Assembly (NCBI GenBank): GCA_002328565.1 | Contig: DCUU01000062.1 | Location: forward strand, 1 to 6,983 | Length of the DNA stretch: 6,983 nucleotides | Direction: 5' to 3' | DNA from: Candidatus Moranbacteria bacterium UBA2206 | Lineage (GTDB): Bacteria > Patescibacteriota > Minisyncoccia > Moranbacterales > UBA2206 | Shown: positions 4,422 through 6,983 of the stretch, piece after piece | How positions within the stretch are numbered: position 1 is the stretch's first letter | How the letters are laid out: each line of letters starts with the position of its first letter | Program-made: the position numbers and the translations under genes | The notes under the pieces: generated by a model | Seen by the model: the letters and a program-made list of their open reading frames with translations, nothing else | What the model was told of the DNA's origin: nothing | Databases searched by the model: none

Positions 4422-4934
4422 ATGCCAACAGTTGAAGAACTGGAAAAAGAACTTGCCGAAACCAAAGCGAAAGCCGAGGAAAACGTCAAGGCTCTGCAAA
4501 AAAAGCTAAGTGAAAAGGATCTTGCAGTCAAAGAAGTGCAAGATAAAATCGCCGAATTAGAGAAAAGAGGCTCTGGCGATTCGGAGGCAATAAAACAAAT
4601 TAGCGAATTGACTGAACAAGTCAAATCACTCACTGGACAAATCGGAGCAATCAACACCGATAAACAAAGAGAAGAACTGGCAAAACAATATCCGGATATA
4701 CTGCCAGATCTGCTCATTGGAAAAAGTCCGGAGGAAGCGGAAGTGATAGTGAATAAACAAAGAGAAATCACCATGCGAAATTACGAACAAAAACCCTCAT
4801 CACATAGCCCAGTCTATAAGGATCGAAACGAAATCGACGCAGAAGTCGAAAGAGTACAAAAAGATCCGAAATTATCCACAGCGGATAAAATGACAAAAGT
4901 GCGAGAGCTAAAATTAAGAAAAGATGAAATTTAA
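4422..4934 (+). CDS. Capsid scaffold-like coiled-coil protein
   Basis: A 170-residue, highly charged protein encoded directly before the major capsid gene, the usual place of a head scaffolding protein that guides shell assembly and then leaves. Residues about 4-85 form a long coiled coil rich in Glu, Lys and Leu, with a break at RGSGDS (49-54). Then comes YPDILPDLLIGKSPEEAE (90-107), followed by a Ser/Pro-containing linker (about 123-132) and a basic helical C-terminus (133-170) that could be the capsid-binding end, as in other scaffolds. The start at 4422 begins the coiled coil cleanly and has no Shine-Dalgarno motif. The gap to the capsid gene is 18 bases. Codon use is less A/T-biased than in the portal gene. 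A perfect DnaA 9-mer occurs at 4872-4880. Function is inferred from position and composition. Confidence 0.72.
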   Translation: MPTVEELEKELAETKAKAEENVKALQKKLSEKDLAVKEVQDKIAELEKRGSGDSEAIKQISELTEQVKSLTGQIGAINTDKQREELAKQYPDILPDLLIGKSPEEAEVIVNKQREITMRNYEQKPSSHSPVYKDRNEIDAEVERVQKDPKLSTADKMTKVRELKLRKDEI

Positions 4935-4952
4935 TTTTTAATTTTAACAAAA

Positions 4953-6104
4953 ATGCAAATCCACGGACAGCCAAGAGCAGGCGAGGATCTATCAATGGAA
5001 ATTGATCTGCTTATGGGAACAGAAAAGGATATGGGATTTTTATCTCTATTCAATTTTCTCCCAAGACGATTCACAGCCACAAATCACAAACACGAATGGC
5101 AAGACGACACATTGCCATTAGAATCACTTTCACTAACAGCCAGCGGAGCTGGTGCAGACTGGGACACAAATAATGATATAACCGCGCTACCAGTCGCCGC
5201 CGCCCAAATTGCGAAAATTAGACCGCTTGATGTTTTGAAATTAGCATTGCCAGCCGCCGAAGCTGGGGAACTTGTAGTAGTAAAATCAATTAACACGGCC
5301 GCTAATACGATTGAACTTTATGCACGCGGACATGGCTCAACAACCGCCACCGCCCAAGGTGCGGCCGCTTTTACCGCTAAGATTGTGGGTAATATAGCCA
5401 AAGACGGAGGAGATCCAGCAGATCCATTTTATAAAGCGCCGACAGAAAAATATAATATTGTGCAGATTTTCGAAAGAGTTTTGGCAATTTCTGGTAAACA
5501 AATGCGCTCAAAAATCACGAGAGAATCAGAACGCGCACGCCAAAGAATGATCGCGCTTAAAAGTTTGATGTCGCAATTGAATTATGCGATGTGGGAGGGT
5601 TATCTTGAAGAAGATAGCACAAATGAAATTTATTCATTTAGAGGAATTCGAGAATCAGCCTCAACCACTTACAACATAAACGGAGCTTTGACAGTGGCGC
5701 ATGTTTATGGAGTAGTAGAAGCTATGATTAGCGCAGGAGGTACACCAAGTGCATTACATGGTAGTCCAACAATTATTGGACGATTAGAGCGATTGATGTC
5801 GACTTATGTCGTTTCAGGAGTTTCGGAATATAACGCAAAATTGACAGTTAAGAAATTATCAATGCACGGCCTAGAAATAGAATTGCACGCAGATAGACAT
5901 TGCACCAATACAGAACTTTGGGCTTTGGATTATTCTCGCCTAGCTTTCGGGCCGATGAGTTCCGATGAAGCCAGCGGAGATTTTCAAGCTGTGGTTATTA
6001 CAGAAAACTTGAAACAAATCGAAGAACAAATTGCAGGTTATTACACAATGGAGCAAAGAAACGCCGCCGCTTCTATTGTTAAGGGTTATGGTTGCACATC
6101 TTAA
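4953..6104 (+). CDS. Major capsid protein, SU10/DUF5309-like (HK97 fold)
   Basis: This 383-residue protein should form the icosahedral shell. Its pattern fits the SU10/DUF5309 major capsid family as I know it: an N-terminal arm leading into LFNFLPRRF (32-40); a beta-rich insertion in which LDVLKLALPAAEAGELVVV and the ELYARGHGSTTATA stretch (92-135) resemble the 'E...V.....V.RG..GT.A' segment; KYNIVQIFERVLAISG (166-181), the 'YN.tQIf...v..Sg' motif; a long helix with ESERARQRMIALKSLMSQLN (191-210); and a C-terminal YYTMEQRNAAAS (about 363-374) matching the family's 'y.le.rN..A'. The start at 4953 follows an A-rich leader; M15 (4995) is an alternative start and would remove 14 residues. A hairpin at 6120-6141 follows the gene and could limit transcription or protect the message. 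Confidence 0.85.
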   Translation: MQIHGQPRAGEDLSMEIDLLMGTEKDMGFLSLFNFLPRRFTATNHKHEWQDDTLPLESLSLTASGAGADWDTNNDITALPVAAAQIAKIRPLDVLKLALPAAEAGELVVVKSINTAANTIELYARGHGSTTATAQGAAAFTAKIVGNIAKDGGDPADPFYKAPTEKYNIVQIFERVLAISGKQMRSKITRESERARQRMIALKSLMSQLNYAMWEGYLEEDSTNEIYSFRGIRESASTTYNINGALTVAHVYGVVEAMISAGGTPSALHGSPTIIGRLERLMSTYVVSGVSEYNAKLTVKKLSMHGLEIELHADRHCTNTELWALDYSRLAFGPMSSDEASGDFQAVVITENLKQIEEQIAGYYTMEQRNAAASIVKGYGCTS

Positions 6105-6119
6105 TTATTAAATAGGTTT

Positions 6120-6141
6120 GGCGGTTTTTCCTAAAACCGCC
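6120..6141 (+). terminator. Stem-loop after the capsid gene, possible partial terminator or mRNA end
   Basis: GGCGGTTTT (6120-6128) pairs perfectly with AAAACCGCC (6133-6141) around a four-base TCCT loop. A/T-rich flanks (6103-6109 with about 6147-6153) can extend it. It fills most of the 51-base gap before the next gene. No T-run follows, so strong intrinsic termination is unlikely; attenuation or protection of the capsid message is more plausible. Confidence 0.55.
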
Positions 6142-6155
6142 CTAGAATAATTATT

Positions 6156-6386
6156 ATGGCAAAATTTATCCGAAAAAATCTTGATCCAAATGGAAAATAC
6201 AATCTCGCCTATAAAACAGGAATAAATCCCGATACAGGCATGCCAGAAATCAAAGAAACAATCGTGATCGAGGGAAGAGATGTTTTCGAAACAGACGACA
6301 AGCGATTGATTGAGATTTTGAAAAATGATCCAGAAATTTTGGAATTCAACAGCAAAACAAAAATTGAGATAAGAGGAGAGGAATAA
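6156..6386 (+). CDS. Small head-region protein of unknown function
   Basis: A 76-residue, charged, soluble-looking protein. It starts MAKFIRKNLDPNGKYN, has a beta-like first half (ETIVIEGRDVFET, about 34-46) and a short helix, DKRLIEILKNDPEILEF (48-64), then a charged tail ending EIRGEE. There is no signal peptide, membrane segment or cysteine. It lies between the capsid gene and the adaptor-like gene, each gap holding a stem-loop, so a role in the head (decoration or accessory protein) is possible but not shown by any motif I recognise. The start is the only reasonable ATG; no Shine-Dalgarno motif precedes it. The antisense frame over the same region is a shadow. Confidence 0.6.
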   Translation: MAKFIRKNLDPNGKYNLAYKTGINPDTGMPEIKETIVIEGRDVFETDDKRLIEILKNDPEILEFNSKTKIEIRGEE

Positions 6387-6396
6387 TATTTTTTGA

Positions 6397-6427
6397 GTGC
6401 ATGGTTTCATCCCCCTAAACTATGCAC
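6397..6427 (+). terminator. Stem-loop between the small gene and the adaptor gene
   Basis: GTGCATGGTTT (6397-6407) pairs with AAACTATGCAC (6417-6427) over 11 positions around a C-rich nine-base loop. The one non-Watson-Crick pair is G-U in plus-strand RNA (it would be C-A on the other strand), supporting function in plus-strand RNA. A T-run precedes rather than follows the stem, so it is not a typical intrinsic terminator. Confidence 0.5.
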
Positions 6428-6445
6428 AATTAAAAATATAATCAT

Positions 6446-6983
6446 ATGATCTATTCACAAATCGAAACACAAGTTAGAGCCAATGTTAATTCAACGACCG
6501 CCGTCGTTTCGGGCGTAATCGATGACGCGATTTATTATCTGAGCAATTTTTTCAATTTGAAAAAAATTGATGTTTCGCAATCCACAGTTGTCGCCCAAAA
6601 TTATCTCACTAGACCGACACGCTGTTTAGGCGTGGATTATTTGAAAATAGGCGACACGGTTTATGATCCAATCAAAGAATCAAAAATTGAGGAAACGGAA
6701 GAATATGAATTAGAAAAATACATTGAAAAAGATGACGGGAAAATCTATATTTACCCAACACCGACCGCAGTAGCGTCAGCAGTTTTGCATTATCGTGCCA
6801 GTTATACACCACTAGCAGGAGTGGCAGGGGCTACTTGCGACGTGCAAGACGCCTATTTGCCGTTAGTGACGATAATTGCCACTTGGTTTTATTGGCTCAC
6901 AATTGCAGGACAAGTGGGAACACAACGCGAATTATACCCAGACATGACACCTAAAGAGGCGCAAGACATGGCTGGAATTTGGG
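6446..6983 (+). CDS. Head-tail adaptor/connector-like protein (gene runs off the right edge)
   Basis: The visible 179 residues look like a phage adaptor protein that sits under the portal and joins head to tail. The N-terminus (about 1-38) is helical with a YLSNFFNLKKID segment. Then comes a linker region with LGVDYLKIGDTVYDP (61-75), a charged helix (about 80-95), and GKIYIYPTPT (99-108) followed by LHYRASYTPL (114-123), the 'lyPtP...l.l.Yr..ptpL' pattern common in such adaptors. Next, DAYLPLVTIIATWFYWLTIAG (135-155) would be the helix packing against the portal. The start at 6446 follows an A/T-rich leader without a Shine-Dalgarno motif. Gene order (portal, scaffold, capsid, adaptor) supports the call; the exact family is not resolved and the C-terminus is missing. 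Confidence 0.62.
   Translation, partial: MIYSQIETQVRANVNSTTAVVSGVIDDAIYYLSNFFNLKKIDVSQSTVVAQNYLTRPTRCLGVDYLKIGDTVYDPIKESKIEETEEYELEKYIEKDDGKIYIYPTPTAVASAVLHYRASYTPLAGVAGATCDVQDAYLPLVTIIATWFYWLTIAGQVGTQRELYPDMTPKEAQDMAGIW

Noticed and set aside
4349..4774. Minus-strand frame of 141 codons, Ser/Leu-rich
   Set aside because: It is the shadow of the scaffold gene's Glu/Lys-rich coiled coil on the opposite strand.
6108..6410. Minus-strand frame of 100 codons rich in Phe, Cys and Ile
   Set aside because: It is antisense to the small gene at 6156-6386, which fits the operon direction, and it spans the hairpins.
1..6983. Alternative genetic code with TGA reassigned
   Set aside because: No in-frame TGA occurs in the large genes, TGG encodes Trp, and TGA is used as a stop at 2630-2632.

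Overview
The window looks like part of the packaging and head-building module of a tailed double-stranded DNA virus (phage or prophage). From left to right it holds a partial terminase large subunit (minus strand), about 1 kb of non-coding DNA packed with inverted repeats, a small DNA-binding protein in the terminase small subunit position (minus strand), a divergent promoter region, and then a plus-strand series: a small basic protein, the portal, a structured gap, a coiled-coil scaffold-like protein, a major capsid protein of the SU10/DUF5309 type, a small unknown protein and the start of a head-tail adaptor-like gene. The calls rest on visible motifs (Walker A, Walker B and coupling motif in the terminase; a CxxC plus RHxxH helix-turn-helix protein; portal-type and capsid-type sequence) and on gene order.

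The host is not clear. Coding regions are A+T-rich and use the standard code: no in-frame TGA occurs and TGG encodes Trp. None of the seven assigned starts with a readable upstream region has a clear Shine-Dalgarno motif, and the leaders are A/T-rich. This would suit hosts that initiate without strong Shine-Dalgarno pairing, such as Bacteroidota or some Patescibacteria/CPR, but it does not decide between them. No tRNA, rRNA, CRISPR array, transposase or integrase was seen.

The layout is unusual in two ways. First, the two terminase genes point away from the portal and head genes, whereas small terminase, large terminase and portal are usually co-directional. A good -10/-35 pair for the small terminase lies in the divergent gap. 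Second, two long gaps hold dense secondary structure instead of genes. Positions 686-1700, between the terminase genes, contain nested and tandem stem-loops, a 28-nt direct repeat with a changed loop, and a roughly 140-bp imperfect inverted repeat next to the terL start. Positions 4050-4322, between portal and scaffold, are closed by a 15-bp helix and contain two 10-bp helices that would cross as a pseudoknot. The three wobble pairs in those helices work only in plus-strand RNA. Both gaps are candidates for undescribed structured RNAs; the first could instead be a packaging (pac/cos) or other DNA-level element.

Functionally, TerS-like protein and TerL would load DNA through the portal into a shell made of the capsid protein around the scaffold, and the last gene would connect the filled head to the tail. 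Short stem-loops separate the genes downstream of the capsid gene and may tune the stoichiometry of the head proteins.
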